Assembly: GCF_036588685.1 (NCBI RefSeq) | Contig: NC_086374.1 | Coordinates: 91,444,059 to 91,508,058 of the forward strand | Source of the DNA: Mytilus trossulus | Lineage: Eukaryota; Mollusca; Bivalvia; Mytilida; Mytilidae | Reading direction: 5' to 3' | Length of the DNA: 64,000 nucleotides | Shown here: positions 48,601 through 63,600 of the stretch, in pieces | How the letters are laid out: the number at the start of each line of letters is the position of its first letter | Numbering within the stretch: the stretch's first letter is position 1 | Made by a program: the position numbers and the translations under genes | Notes under the pieces: model-generated | The model's input: only the letters and a program-made list of their open reading frames with translations | Database searches by the model: none | Told to the model about the DNA's origin: nothing

Positions 48601-51600
48601 TTTCAGATAGGGCAAAAGACTTTTTAGACACAGATGAAAAAGAATTTGAAAAAGAAAATATCTTCAGAGAGGTATGATTTGACTTTAGATATACAACTGA
48701 ATTAGATATTCTCAAAGAAAACAGATGCATGAACTGTATATGGTTTTTTGCCACCTTCAAAACGGATTTATGTCTTGTATGTGGTTTAAGGTAGTGCATG
48801 GTAATATCAACATTGGACTAAATTCACAAGTTCATATTGATTTAACCTTTTAATTGATATTATATGCCATATAAGGTGTTTGACCCAGATTTTGTGTTTC
48901 ATATAGGCAATTTAAAAATTGATTTTTATGTATAATATAGGATGAAAAAATGGACAGTGATGTTTTCCCCGAATGTTACTCCTGGTCGTACAAAAGTAAG
49001 ATCGCAGACGGTGGAGAGGATGATCTGTGTAGGATATCTGTTGGTCAGTTTATGAAGAGTCGTTCAGGTCAACTGGGGTCACTTGATGGAGATGGTCCAA
49101 GGGTAAGATAAAACTAAACTTTTGTATTTCTGTGACATCGTAAATTACGAAGATGAATGGATTTTGTAATGAACTGTTCTCATGAGACTACTTTTAGTCA
49201 TTAAAAAAGTTAGATGCAGTTAATAATTTTGTCAGACATTTAGCAAGTACTACTAAACAGAATGACATAGTACCTAGTATTGACAGTTATGACTAGTTCT
49301 GTATTAGCACTTTTGTAATCTCTCTGACTACCTTATCTTGTTTGATTTGCCCCATCTTAATAAGTTGTAGAAAATATAGATTTGACATTTATCAGCCAGG
49401 TGCAATAACATCAAATCATAGAACATCACATCAAGTTGCATAAGAAAAAGGTTTGAAATAAAATACTACCTTGAATTTGACAGTTGTAGGAAATTGATTC
49501 ATATGATGAAAATGTCAATTTGAGGACAATCTGACATATTTGTTCAAATTGCAAGGAAAATCCCTAGTTTATGTTATTTTGCACTTTCAGCCTGATTTTG
49601 GAATGATAATTAAAACCCCTCCCAGTGATAGAAAGATTTACCCATTGATTGAGACCACTGTGACTGAACCAGATCAGACATCCAGCATTGAGGAGGATGG
49701 TAAGGATTAAATGTTTTATGTTGCTGTATAGTGGGTTATTTTCGCAGGGTGTACATTTTCATTTATTTAAAAGTGTACTTGCAAAGGTATTGATAAAAAA
49801 TTTGCACCTGCTATATGGTATCAACTTCAATGATGCAACACTAATTTATATTAATTTTCAAATATTCTCATTAAATTCAAATGCTGTAATAAAATAACAA
49901 TTTGTTTGCGAAATTTGCCTAATTTTGATTCTATTATTTGTTCTAAATGAATTTGTTTAAATATCATATTAAAGCAACTTCAGTGATTTCTACATATGAT
50001 AGGGCACATTTTGTTTAGAACTAAAACAGTTCCACCTAGTTAAATAAGTATCATATTATTAGCAAAAAATGGGGGAAAATGATAATGCTATATTAGAAAG
50101 AGTTCATGTTTTGATGTCTACAATCTAGACTTTTGTTCTAGGATTTGAATTTTAAGTGATAACAATCACAGCTGTACCTATGAAATTTTGACGTCACAAA
50201 AGAAAACTTATTGATGTTAGACGTAACAGTTTATTGAGTTGAGTGTAACAGATCCCAAAGATCATTAAGGTCTTACATTTTCTTTTCCATACTTCAACAT
50301 TTGTTGATTTATTGTAGAAGTTCCTAAAACAACAACACTTTAAGGAATGCTCCAGTAATTTATTGATATCAACATGTTTCGGTAGTTTGATTTAATGTAT
50401 TTAAAGTCATTCTGTTCGTTAATTTATTATAGGTACACTTCATATGAGTGATGGCACACTTCACATGAGTGACATATCTAGATTCATGTCGTCTGTGTCC
50501 ATGTCTAAAGATCCTAAAGAGATAGCCAATATGGTCATGGCATGGTCACAGAAACAGAGTACACATAAATCATCAAAATTACCAGTCAGAAAGGGAACAA
50601 ATTTGAAATTTCGGGACAAAAAATTGTCATCTGAAGATATGAGTTTATCTGAAATCCCTGAACTACAGAATTCTATTGATGGTGAAAAGACTAAAGATAT
50701 TCGAAGAAGTATTGATAAATCTGTGAGTGTTTCACATGAGAAACCATTAAATACATTTTCCTATGAGAATAAAACAAATCCCGACGGGGAAGAATCTGAT
50801 AAGGAGGAGAATAACAAACCCAGACATAGTGTTATAACACCACCTAAACTGTCGTCAGAAAACTTTGTGGTAGATGGTTATTCACCGAGACTTAGCATTT
50901 CTAGGATAAAATCTCCCGTCAGGACTGGTAGATTGGATCAATCTTCAGATAGATTTATTAACCCTCAAAGAGATAATGAAGTGCCCCAAGTTACAAGTAC
51001 TCGTCAGACTGAAGGAGCATCTTTTAGTTTGGGAACATCAGCATCTTTGTCTGCAAGAAGTAGTATGAATGATGATATAGTAAAAGATGGAAGGAGTCCA
51101 AGGGTAAACACATCTGGTTGGGCGGGTCATCATATTCCCGATGGTACAGAGTACAGTAAATCGTCTGAACTCCATCATGTGATGTCACGACAGGAGCTAG
51201 TGGGGACAGAAGATATACAGTTAGTGGATTCAAGGGGGTTTGATGCTATTTCAGATAAACATACAGTGCCTCAACCTATACAGAAAAGACATTCTGATTT
51301 TGATCCAAAGAAACATCATGCCATGTTAAAAACCCAAGGAAATAAACATAAACACAGCCATTCTGCAGAAAGTTTAGCTCTAAATAGACATAGTGACAAT
51401 TTAACTTCTACTCCAGTGAAAAAGTATGATCTAATTGGTGAATTCAAATCTTTAGATGCACTGAGTAAAACTTCTCCCAACCGTCACTTGTCTGATCCCA
51501 ATTATCATAAATCTGATTCAGGAGATCAACAATTCTCTCATACTTTCCCTGAAACTTTGTATGCTCAACCACGAACCAGCAGTGATGTTAAATCCTTCTA

Positions 51601-54600
51601 TACTACACAGACCACCAGTGGTCAAACTCATTCACATAATACTGGAGATCATGTGGCTCAAAATAGAGCATTTAATTCAACATCATCTAGTCATGAACAC
51701 TCTACAATGTCTACGAATCAAAGGGCAATAGATGACAAAAGTTTAATGCCGCCACCACAAATACCAAGCTTTCGACATGATCTCTTACCAAGACAACCAC
51801 CACAAGATAAACCAACATTACTCACCTCAGAGTCCATGTTGTCGCAAGATTTTGCAAAGGATTATTTGGTCCGTGATAATCCAGGAAGATTAATTAATCG
51901 TAACGTTCATCCCAAACCACTTGAACATCCGATAGACTCTGATGATATGTTGCCTCATAGGGATTCAGATATTCCACTGCCAACCCATTACGATTTCATG
52001 GGGGATAATATGAATATATCCAGTCGGTTACCAGTATATCAGAGTACGCCATATAACAACAGGAATGACACAACTATTATCACCCCGAGTAGCATGCACA
52101 CGATGATGTCAACGGGTATGATGCATGAACTGCAGGCAGAAAATCTTACAGTTATGGAAGATGGTAAGTATTATCTGTTTACATGAAAGGAGATTTTCAT
52201 CAAGGAGAGAAGCTGACTGTGTGAGGGCTGTATAGCCAGTCAAGGTCGTTGGAAATGTTTATATATAACAAGCAAAATATAGTCTGTAAGTCTGATGAGA
52301 ATATATGGTGAAAAATAAAAGACAACAAAACAACCAACAAAAAGTACAAATTACAAACATAAAATAAAAATTTTAACTTTCAGAAACACACATCAATATT
52401 AGTTTGTGCAAATTCTACTTGCTGGGTGGATGTTTAATGGCTTGATCATGTTGATCTTATTTATACACACATACTTTTATTGTTTTATAGATTTCAGTCA
52501 TACAAATGTAAGGAAATGGAAAATTTAAAGTAAATCAATTATTTCTGTCTAATAAGTTCATTAATATTTGTATTGTATATTGTACATTTTGTAAATTCAG
52601 AAATTATTGTGTGCATTAATTACTGCGATATTTGAAGAATGGACTACTTTTGGAGCCTGCATTCCATACCTTATCTTTCATTTATACAGAATGTTCCCAT
52701 ACAAGAACATCACCAAGATCAGATGGCCACCAACTTAGAACTCCACCAAGATTGTCTGCTGTTACAGCATCAAGAATGTTACATTTTGATGATGTCTGCT
52801 GTGTAGGCATATCTATAGAGAGGAAATTAGAGTTGACTAATCCAACCAATAGTTGGTTAGAATGTTACCTGCAGGTACAGGAATGGACAATAGATGGTCG
52901 GGAAGTCAATATAATGAATTACCTACCATTTGAAATGAAAAGGAAGGTTATTATAGAACCACATACCACTGAAAATGTTACAGTAAGTCACACAATTTTT
53001 GGGACAATTTGAATTGGCATTAAAACTGGGAGACAATTTTAAGTTACATTCCTAATTTTAATTTCAAGCTGAAGAACCAGACTCCTCTACTCTAGGATTA
53101 ATTTTGATTTCTTGCGGTTAATTCAAACCATGCATCTTTTATTCTTTTGCTCTTCTTTTTTCCTAAGTATTTCCATATCAAACTTACAAGTTAAAAAAGA
53201 GTGAAATGCACATACAGGAAAATGCCCTCCTTTTTACCTAAAACATATTTAATATTTTTGAATATGTTACAGTAGTCATGGTAGTGAGACAAAACTTTTT
53301 TGAAGAGATTAAACCAATTTTGACTGTTCCCATCTCGTCATCTCTCACTGTCGTTTTTAGGTGCCTGCATTACATATTTTATCATCTCAATTAATAGAAA
53401 AAACAATAATGAACTTCTGTATACATGTATGGTACTGAAGACTTTTTAAAGAACTTGTTTCTGGATTCTATTAGTTATTTATTTGTTTAGATATATTCAT
53501 GCTAAATTATGTATATTCATGATGTTCTGTAATTTGAATTTGATTAATAAAATATTTTTACACTCATCAAAAGTTTGTTTGCTATTAGGAAGAAAAGTAA
53601 GATTTTACATTATTTCTTACACAGAAAAATAATCATTAGATTTAAACTTCTAAACAATTTTGAATTTTTAGGTAATTTTTATACCCAAACTAGCTGGTGC
53701 ATATGTAGCATCTTTGAATGTTACGTCCAGTTTATTTCTACAAGACAACAGCGTACATATACAGAAGATACCAACAGTTGTCACATTACAGGCCATAGCA
53801 GAAGACCCACAGATACAGGTTAGTAACATGTTTGGCTTTGTCCTCCATAGGAATCTTTCTATTACTGTAAATATTCAGGAATCTTTGTGCCATTTATTAA
53901 TGTGAAAAATTTACAAATTTATTTAATGATTGTGATTTTAGAATATTCTTCATACAAATAATTTTATCTGAATTTGTAATATGAGATTTTATATATTTGT
54001 TAAAACTATCCTTGGCCACTTTTTTTTCTTTCGTGGATTGAGGAAATATGGCATTTTCATGGATATTTTATTTTGTGGTTTTGCCAAAGGTTACATGCAG
54101 CCTTATAAAAATTTTATAATTCCTTGAACCATTTCAATTTTTTGTGGTTTGTAATTGTGTTATTATTTATTGTATATTGAAAAAAAATTCTTTGAAATTC
54201 TATTAAAGAAAAATGTGTGTTCAATTTATTCAGTTCTTTGTTAATAAGGTAGGTTGAATTTTCCCTGAATTATCTTTATAGATTCCACAGGTCATTTGTT
54301 TGGACTATAGATGACCATTTTGTATTTTAGCTTTGTATAATATGTATATCACGGAGTGTTTTACTGATCACTTTTTCTCTACCCTATATCTTTAAGGCTT
54401 ATGGTTATTTTTAAATTACAATAAATAATTATTAGTTATTATTAGAACATATTTAACTGATTTTTAAAAAGTTTTTGTTATGCCCTACCTATGATAGTAG
54501 ATGTGCATTATATTTTCTGGTCTGTGTGTCCGTTCGTCCATCCGTTCGTTCGTTCCTCCTTCCTATAGTTCGTCTGTTACACTTCAGGTTAAAGTTTTTG

Positions 54601-57600
54601 GTTAAGGTAGTTTTTGATGAAGTTGAAGTCTAATTAACTTGAAACTTAGTATACATGTTCCCTATGATATGATCTTTCTAATTTAATGCCAGATTAGAGT
54701 TTTTACCCCAATTTCACGGTCCACTAATTTGCACTAAACATAGAAAATGATAGTGCTAGTGGGGCATCCCTGTACTATGGACACATTCTTGTTCTTGTAA
54801 AATCACACAGTTTCTTCTTGGGGTGGAAAATTATTAAATTTATCCCAGTTTAAATTGCATAAAGAGGATTCGTAATTATTCACTGGGGCTTAAATTTTCT
54901 ACCCAATAAAGTAAACTCTGCTGGTGGGTGGTTTAAAAAAGAAACAACTACATATCTGTATTTGAGTATTCCAGTAGTTTTCAGAATTTGAGAAAATTCC
55001 AAATTTTCATGTCACCAGTCTTAAAACACAGAATAAATCAGTTTTGGATGTAGAGTATAAAATTTTTCTATTTATACTTAAACAAATTATAATATATTTG
55101 ATACTGTAATCTAATTGAAAACTAATGTTAATATCGCGTCTTTATTGGAATGTAGGCAATTAGTCCAGGGTTAACTATCCAGCTTGATCTGAAAAAAAAA
55201 ATGTTTATTAGACAAATGAACATCTGAACTTATAAAGAGTCAGGTATATTTTAAATGACTGAAAGATGTTTTTTTTAAATAAACTACTTATTATAAACTT
55301 AATTATTTATTATAAATGACACCTCATGCCAAAGCCTTAAAGATATGTATACCTTATATCTTAGAAATGATTTAACAATTTTTTTCAGAGTTTTCTTTAC
55401 TTGTGATTTGTTTGAACTTAGATCACAAAGTTTTTGAGTAAAATAATTCTACTTTCCTGTTACTTAAACACTTTACTATCATGTTAATAACACCTCTACT
55501 CAGTAATACATCTTTGAATTCAAATAAAATGACATTTTATGTAGAACACCCAAAGTACACACAATTCGATCATTATTAATTGTACACTGATTTTTTTGGC
55601 TCAATGAAATAGTTATATGAGTACCAGTATCATTTTTCTCTTTGTATATTGAAGGAGGTATGATTAAGTGTAAAAAAAATCCTGATTATCTTAACCATAA
55701 TTTCTTATAAATTCTTATTCAAGTTATTGGGAAAGTGATTAGGCTTGCATGAAAAATAATATAAACAGAAATATGGTAATATAGGAAAAGTTCTTGATGC
55801 TTATGGTGTATGTAATTCCTAGTGTAGGTGATCTCTTATATACATAATTTATCTTGTTACTATAAGTTCTAAATATTAAAACAGTTACATATATATTAAT
55901 TATGATAATAGTTTGTAAAAATATCTAAATACATGTACATGTAATTAATGCACACATAATTTTTTGGAAACAACATATTCTTATTTAGTATTTATTTTGG
56001 TTGGTTAGGCTTTTGGGGAGGACTAAAGAGTATTTTTTGTTGTTAAAAAATAAAATTAGATGGTAAAAAAGAAACTAGAATTAATGGGGGAGAGGGGCAG
56101 GAGAAATTTGAAATAACTTTTATGAGTCATCGAGTCCTAAGAGAAGTACAACAGATAAATGAAGTTTGAGCTGAGGACAATCAATTTAGAAATGTAAATG
56201 AAATATACACTAACATTATTGAACCATGAAAACGTTTTTTTTTTCTTTAAATTTAAATTGAAAGTAGACTTCAGTCACCCAGCATCAAGAGCCATATTAA
56301 CATTAAATAATCTATTTATAGGTGAGGACAGAGAGTAATAACAAGTGTATGAACTTTGGAGAGGTCGCCTGGGGATCATGTCATGAATTATCCCTACAGA
56401 TCATCAACAGAGGACGAGCCACCATTCCTTTACGACTTTCTATATTGTTGGTAAGTTGAAGTCTCTCTGAAACTCATTTCACAAAATATCTTATGAAAAA
56501 GTCATGAACATTTCAGTATAACTGTCAATTCAAATGTCTTCAGAGATCATTATTAATTTAGCATCAGTTTCAAAATTAACTCCTCTTGCAAAGTTTGATC
56601 TTTCGGGAAGATCAAAATCAAGGTCAAGATAAACCAGGAAATAAAACCTTAGGAATAATATTTAAAATCTATGAAATAATTCACATTACAATATGTTTTG
56701 TACTTTACAGTATATGATCAGAAAAGTACAAATCATCTGATTGCTTTTGTAATTCAGATCACACATTTCTTTTATAATGCATAAACTCTTTTTGAACTCC
56801 TTATAACCAAGACTATTTAATAGCATATGCTTAATATGGATTTGTCTTCTTCCATAGAGCCAAGGATCCTGGCATGCATTTTCCTTTGACACCAAGTTAG
56901 CTGATATTTCTGTAATATCCCGTAGTAGTCGGCCCCAGTCAGCAGCTATGGGGAGGACTGTTATGCCCCTCAGTGTTGAAGGAAGGACTGTTGATTCAGA
57001 TCCTACCATTTATGACATCAAAATCTACTGTCGACCTCCAGAGAAACAGTATAGTAGAGGTAGGACCTTTATTGTCAATTTACATATGAATACCAATGTC
57101 TCTAATATCTGACTTCTGATTTTTAATTAGAAAATATCACCCTTTTCCCATAAAATGCCTTTCAAAGTTTTGTTTGTTATATTCATTTGATTCTTTTAGT
57201 CCAAAAGTAGAATATAGGTTATATTCACATGTATGTGAACTTTGTCTGTTTGTCTATCCTGTTAGATATAAATTTTCAGGTTCAGGGTAGTTCAAGTTTA
57301 CCATGAAGTTGTGGTTACACTAACTCAACTCAACCAACTCAACTTAGTACACATGCTAATTATGATGCTTTCGTTTAAGTAATTGTGACAAATTAGGGTG
57401 TTGACCCACTGAGCAAAACAATTATTAAGTTATACATGTAAAACACACATTCCATTGCAGTATATAAAACACATGATCAATTTATTTCAGCAATGTCCCA
57501 GTACCCACCCACTGAAATGTATGCCAGAATAGAAGTGGAAGTAGACACACCATCACATCTACCTTTAATCAGCTCAATAGATCTCAAGTCTGTAGTGGGC

Positions 57601-60600
57601 GTGGCCAAACTACATTTATCTAGACAGCTGGAGGTAAATCCTTCATAACAGTGGAAAATATGGTCACACATATTGTTTTCATTTTGTTTATATATGATAT
57701 TCAATTTCTGTTTTGTAAACACAATTTTGTAGAACAAAATGCTTTTGGTAGAAGAGTTACACACATTCACTTTGATATCTGATATGTCCTTGAAAATGGA
57801 CATATAAAAAAGAAGATGTGGTATGATTGCCAATGAGACAACTATCCACAAAAGACCAAAATGGCACAAACATTAACAAATATAACAATGTTTACTGCTG
57901 GGAAAGTGAGAAAAAATGTTCCTGTATATTACCTTGTAAGCTGTAGTAATCTGTATTTCTAGATACTATTTATATAACAGCTGTAAAACAATGTACAATG
58001 CTAACAATGTACCTTATTTTCAGATGCTACAATTCAAAACCTCTGTTAATCAGAGAGCAAATCAGACATTTAATTTAAGAAATGCTGGAAATATTCATAT
58101 GGAACTATGTTTAGGAGTGACAGAGTATCCTGAGTTCTTTACAGTAAGTCCATCACAGTTTACCATTCCACCCGGACAAGAAAAGCCAGTTACAGTTACT
58201 ATCTTACCAAGTACTGGAATATCATTTGAAACGTAAGTGAAGAGTTGATTAAATTAAACAGGTTATAAAGTAAATGAAAATTAGATTGCTAATGGTTTGA
58301 TACACAAACACTGTCTTTTATTGTATGGCTAGCTTTAAATAGAGTTAATATAAAATGTGCACTGTTTTTCCAAAAATGATCTTGAATTTCAACCTGGTCA
58401 TAAAATGTAAAAAAGGCCACAATTTGTTTCTAAAATGGATTTCTTTCCAACACTTTTAAGTCTAAGTAAAACAAATCTTCTCTTTGTAGTACATTATATG
58501 CTTCAACGTCGACTAATTTTGAACAAAAAATGTCTAGATGGGGAATGGTGGCCAAAGTAAATTATGCTAAATACTGTTATGATTTATGGACAAATCAGAA
58601 TATACCCTAAAACACAAATGATGCATATTACACACATTGTCAAACGGTAGTTTTCAGAGTGTTCAAAAAAAAAATAATAATTGAATGCTACTAGAAAATC
58701 CATTCAACTCAATTTTTCTATGGGAAACTTTATCTGTTTTATTTGTATTTAGAATCCTCCTGATGAGAATTTTACCACAAGGTCCGGATTATGACCTTCC
58801 AATTCAAGTAGAAGTTCAGAAAGAGGTCCAAAGGATACAAGGTCCTGTCCTGCTTGGTGACAGACAGTTCATAGATTTTGGTGGTGTACAAGTTGGACAG
58901 TCTATGTAAGTGTGATGAAATATCAGATTTTAATATTTCAAATAGCAGTGTGATTTTGTAATTAATTTTTTTATTGTAATATGGAGCCTTTATTAATAAT
59001 TTGATTACTGTAGGTACTCGAGTATAAGTCAATCCTTTGAGTGCAGAGTAATGCTGAAAGCCGTGACTGCTTTACTGACAATTGATTTTTTGTTGGTATA
59101 AATGTGATTTTTTTTTGTATTTTATAATTTGAAACCATCTTTTGCTAATGCTTTATGTTACATTTAATTTTGTTCATTTAATATTGGGTTAATTGGTAGG
59201 GATATCTTTTATTAGTCAGAGTAATATTAGTCAGAGATTACTCTGACGTCCAACGACTGTTTTGCCAGGCAAGCTGGGGCTGTGGTTCGAAGGAATAGCA
59301 GACTTATAATAATATTCTCATGAATTAAATAATTGTTAAAGAAATTATTATTAGAATCTTATGTTTGATTGATAACATTATTTTTATATATATTTTTCAG
59401 GATAAAAAGATACACTTTAAAAAATGTAACTCGGTCACAGTTAAAATTATCTTTGGAAATCAGATCTGACACAGATAGCTTCCAGGTAAGTGTACCTGCA
59501 TTGTTACAATGGAGATTGAATTCAATATAACTTTGTTGACAATGCTTTCATTCTTTGCCAGAAAAGAAAGCATGAAGGCTAGTGGTACCTTCATTCTTAA
59601 ATGATTTGACAAGTAGACACATTGGAGCTATTACCTTGTAATTATAGAAATAAGGCTATTTTTTTTATGCCAATGTTACAACTTTCCACTAGTAATGAAA
59701 TGACATCGATATTAGCAACTATAGATCACTGTGCAGCCTTCAGCAATGAGCAATTATAAAAAAAAATTGTAAGGGTTCCGCGGAACCCAGTGTCTCGCCT
59801 ACTTTTGCTGTAAATTGCAGGCTCAACAAAAATGAAGAAAAAACTCAATAAAAATATTCCTCTTGATCCAATCTTCTGAAAGAAGCTTCTTTCCAAGTTT
59901 GGTTACAATCCAGGATAGTATATAAACTAATAAATGTTTTAAAAACAACTGTAGACATGTATGTATGGTTAACTGGAAGAAAATCTAAGTCCATTTAAAA
60001 GTAAAATATGGAAAAAATGGAGTTATTTTTTTACAAAATATACTTCTGGATACTATCTTATGATCATAAACAAGCTTCTATCCAAGTTTGGTACAAACCC
60101 AGGATAGTTAAAGAAAGTTATTAAAATTCTAAAAACTTTAACCACAGAGTGAATGTAATTTTTTCCTGCAGAAAAACAAAGTCCATTTATAAGTCAAATT
60201 CGGAAAAAATGGAATTTTATTTTTACAAAATTTACTTCTGGATACTATCTTATAATCATAAGCAAGCTTCAGTCCAAGTTTGGGAGAAATCCAGTATAGT
60301 TTAAGAAAGTTATTAAAATTTCAAAAACTTTAACCACAGAGTGAATATTTGTTGATGCCGCCAATGAAATAGAATTTAGGATCGCTTAGTCTCGCTTTTT
60401 CGACTAAAGTCGAAGGCTCGACAAAAATGATATGTGGTATGATTGCCAATGTAGTAAGATATAAAAGGCCTTTAAATTGAGGTTCAAACACCTATATTTT
60501 AACAGCAGGACATAAGCCTGACCTGATTGGTGACCTGACAAGTCAGGTTTTTGTTGAGCCCTCGACTAAAGTTGAAAAAGCGAGACTAAGTGATCCTACA

Positions 60601-63600
60601 TTCCGTCGGTGTCGTCGTCATTGTTGTCAGCGGCGTCTACAAATATTCACTCTGTGGTTAGTTTTTGAAACTTTAATAACTTTCTTAAGCTATTCTGGGT
60701 TTGTACCAAACTTGGACAGAAGCTTCTTACAATCAAAAGATAATGAGGGGGATAGGAGGGGTCCTGATCCTGAAATCCCGGGCTTAAAAACACGAAATCC
60801 TGAGGTCCAGAATTTAAATAAAGTAAATCCCGACGTCCCGAAATTCAAAAACTAGAATTCCCGGATCCCGAAAGGGTCAATCCCTAAATCCTGAGCTTAA
60901 AAACACCCAATCCCGGAGTCCCAATAAAGGTCCTATCCCCCCTCATAATGTCAAGAGGGATATTTTTATTGATTTTTTTCCTCATTTTTGTTGAGCCTGC
61001 GATTTACAGCAAAAGTAGGTGAGACATTGGATTCCAAGGAACCCTTACAAATCTTCTTGTAATACAGGTCTGTAACATATCCACTAGTCTGATGCCCCAG
61101 ACTAGAAAAATTTATTGGACTTAGTTAATACTTCGGACTATTCGTTGGAACATATTTTGGTCCAGTCTGCAGTTGTGATCTTTTTAGCAAGTTTGATTGC
61201 TTTGAGTGTGTATGAAAAATCAAGATTATCTCTAATAGATAGGTTAATATTATTATAATAAAAAATGATGTTTTGTTATAGTTACTATGGAATGATAGAA
61301 GATCTTATACCAGAGAATTAATGGTCAATGGTGGTGACAAGTTTCTGGTCAATGTGGAATATCGTCCTTCAGCTGTCAGACAACACCATGCCAAACTAGT
61401 GGTTAAACCTGTAGGAATGACTGTCAAATACTCTGTAAGTAAGACTTATAACCATTTAATCTTTTTTTAATTTTTGTTTTTACACATTAAAGTAGGAGTT
61501 ATAAATATTGATATTGATTTGTGATTAACACCACTTTTAGCACTATTGTTCTATTTGGTGGTTCTAACTTTTTATGGGACGGAGAACCACTGACATTTGG
61601 TGGTTCTAACTTTTTATGGGACGGAGAACCACTGACATTTGGTGGTAAAACTGACAATCATAGTCAATTAAGATAGGAGTTGAACAAACCCACATTAGAT
61701 AAGAGCTCACACAAACTCAAGCTTCAGTTACAATGAATACTGTAAACCAACTTATTTTCGCTAATACTTTATTTCGTGTTTTACCCTTCCCTGACCATTT
61801 TGCGGCTATTTAATTTCGCGATTATCTGATTTACTTGATGAAGTCTATTAAGGAAAGATCAAAGATTGACATATTCGCGACGATTTATATTCGTGTTATT
61901 TTTCTACTCGCGAAAATAAGTTGGTTTACAGTAAACATTGTAACAGTGATTGTTGTATGCTTTAGCCAAAACATTGTAACATAAATAATATAATTTATAA
62001 TGAAACCTCCATATTTTATGATAATAGTGACACATATGATATTTGATTATAGATTCCATTAGAAGGTTATGGAGGGTCAAGTCTTCTAGTGATAGAAGGA
62101 GCCAGTGTAATTGAAGGTGCTAGTCTGTCAGATCAGAAGTATTTACTGAGCTTCAGTGGAATAGAGCCCAGTAAATGTCAGATACAGAAGATTGTTATAA
62201 GAAATGTTGGACCCAGAGCTGCTTATGTTAAATCTCTGTGCTTCACAGGTAAATAGATAAGGACTGGTCTGTGTAGGAATTATAAACAAAGAGCTACTAC
62301 AATTGATTAATTGATGTATATACTCTTGATGTTTAGAGCCAAATATTTTATCCAGGACTAGATTTTACAAGTAAAGGCTTGACTACTGTTAATGTACAAT
62401 TTTTCATCATTCTTGAATATAATACTGCCATTATTTGTTTTGCTTTTAAATTATGGTCAAACCTGTCAATTAATCAGACCATTGCCTTGAGTATAGGGGA
62501 TAAGACCAAATTTCTGAACTTCTGAAAAAATATTCAAAAGTCATTAACTTACAAGTTATTGCTTCTTTCACAAAGATAAGCGAGTTTAATTCAGATAGTT
62601 GTTATTCTAATTTTGATATGGAAACATAGCCAAAAATGTTTTTATACTTTTTTCTTCTTCATTTAACTCTGATACCTTCTTTAATTTTATAGATCCTAGT
62701 TGCAAACATTTAGTACGACCACCTAAAGTTCTTATTGAACCCTGTGAGTTTGTTGTGAAAGAGAAAAGTACCAGGGTATGTTTTGAATGTAATATACAGT
62801 AACTTGTAGACCATTATTGAATATATCATTTGACATGTTTGTTCATCTCCCTGTCTAAACTTTTTCTGTTTTCTTATGTTAGTGAATTAATGGAAAATTT
62901 AAAGATCTATCTTAACAAAACAAACTTTACAGAATTAAATTACAAAAATGTTTTTTTATAAAAAAAAAAAGAAATAAAGAAATAAGATTCATCTTGTCCA
63001 TCCTTAGAGGGTTCCACCATAATATGTAAAAAATCTTTTCTGCCCTTGGAAGGTTCTACTGTAACCTGTAAATAATTTTACCTTTACAGAGTGTGACAGT
63101 TGTGTTTAACCCAACAGAGAGAGAATGTGCCTTGTGTAGTGAAGGAAGGGAGATAATAGCTGCTGTAGCCTTCTTGTTTGGTGATGAAGTCAGTAGACAG
63201 AGAATGAGAAGGTAATTTTAGAAAGTCTTTATAATGATATATTGAAAACAATTTAAAATAGTTTATTGAAAGAGGGACAGTTTCAAATGATAAAAAGTCA
63301 AAATAAGTACCTTAACCTCAGTGCAATAACAGTTTAGATAACTTGCATTGTTAGGATACTAGGTTTAAGATGATATCATAGAAATGATGTTCTTTTTTAT
63401 TGTCTAGCCTGCATCGAAAGTCTCGGACATAGAGATTACAATACAGTGACAGCACATAATATTTGTAAAATGCTTAATATTTCAGACAGTAGATGATCTG
63501 GATGCTTCATTCACTCTATGCAGATACCTTATGTTACAAAGTTTCAGTCTGTCATATATGTCCATTGTCTTTGACCTTATTTTACATAGTTTAGTGACTG

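Larger units (their letters stand above)
33694..49699 (+). other. CEP192: CEP192 N-terminal half: disordered kinase-recruitment region (17 exons)
   Basis: Residues 1-801 are low-complexity and mostly disordered, rich in Ser, Asp, Glu and Gln. Visible landmarks: the conserved N-terminal SIEDLSAVAEE; an acidic cluster (QLDDDFSDFDDTGIEDVD, about residues 263-283), a candidate for the acidic segment that binds PLK4 polo boxes; FLDTDEKEFEKENIF (about 693-709), which aligns with the human FDLIAQDEEEFNKEHQFI block near the Aurora A-binding region; and ISVGQFMKSRSG followed by PDFGMIIKTPPSDRK (about 738-780), matching the human LSLGEFFAQRSE and PSFGYFIRSPEKRE blocks. Functional assignments are transferred from human CEP192 by position and motif, not demonstrated. 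Confidence 0.8.

Noticed and set aside
57477..57869. 130-codon minus-strand frame
   Set aside because: It is antisense to CEP192 exon 23 and runs into an R2 repeat; it has no domain and no conservation argument.
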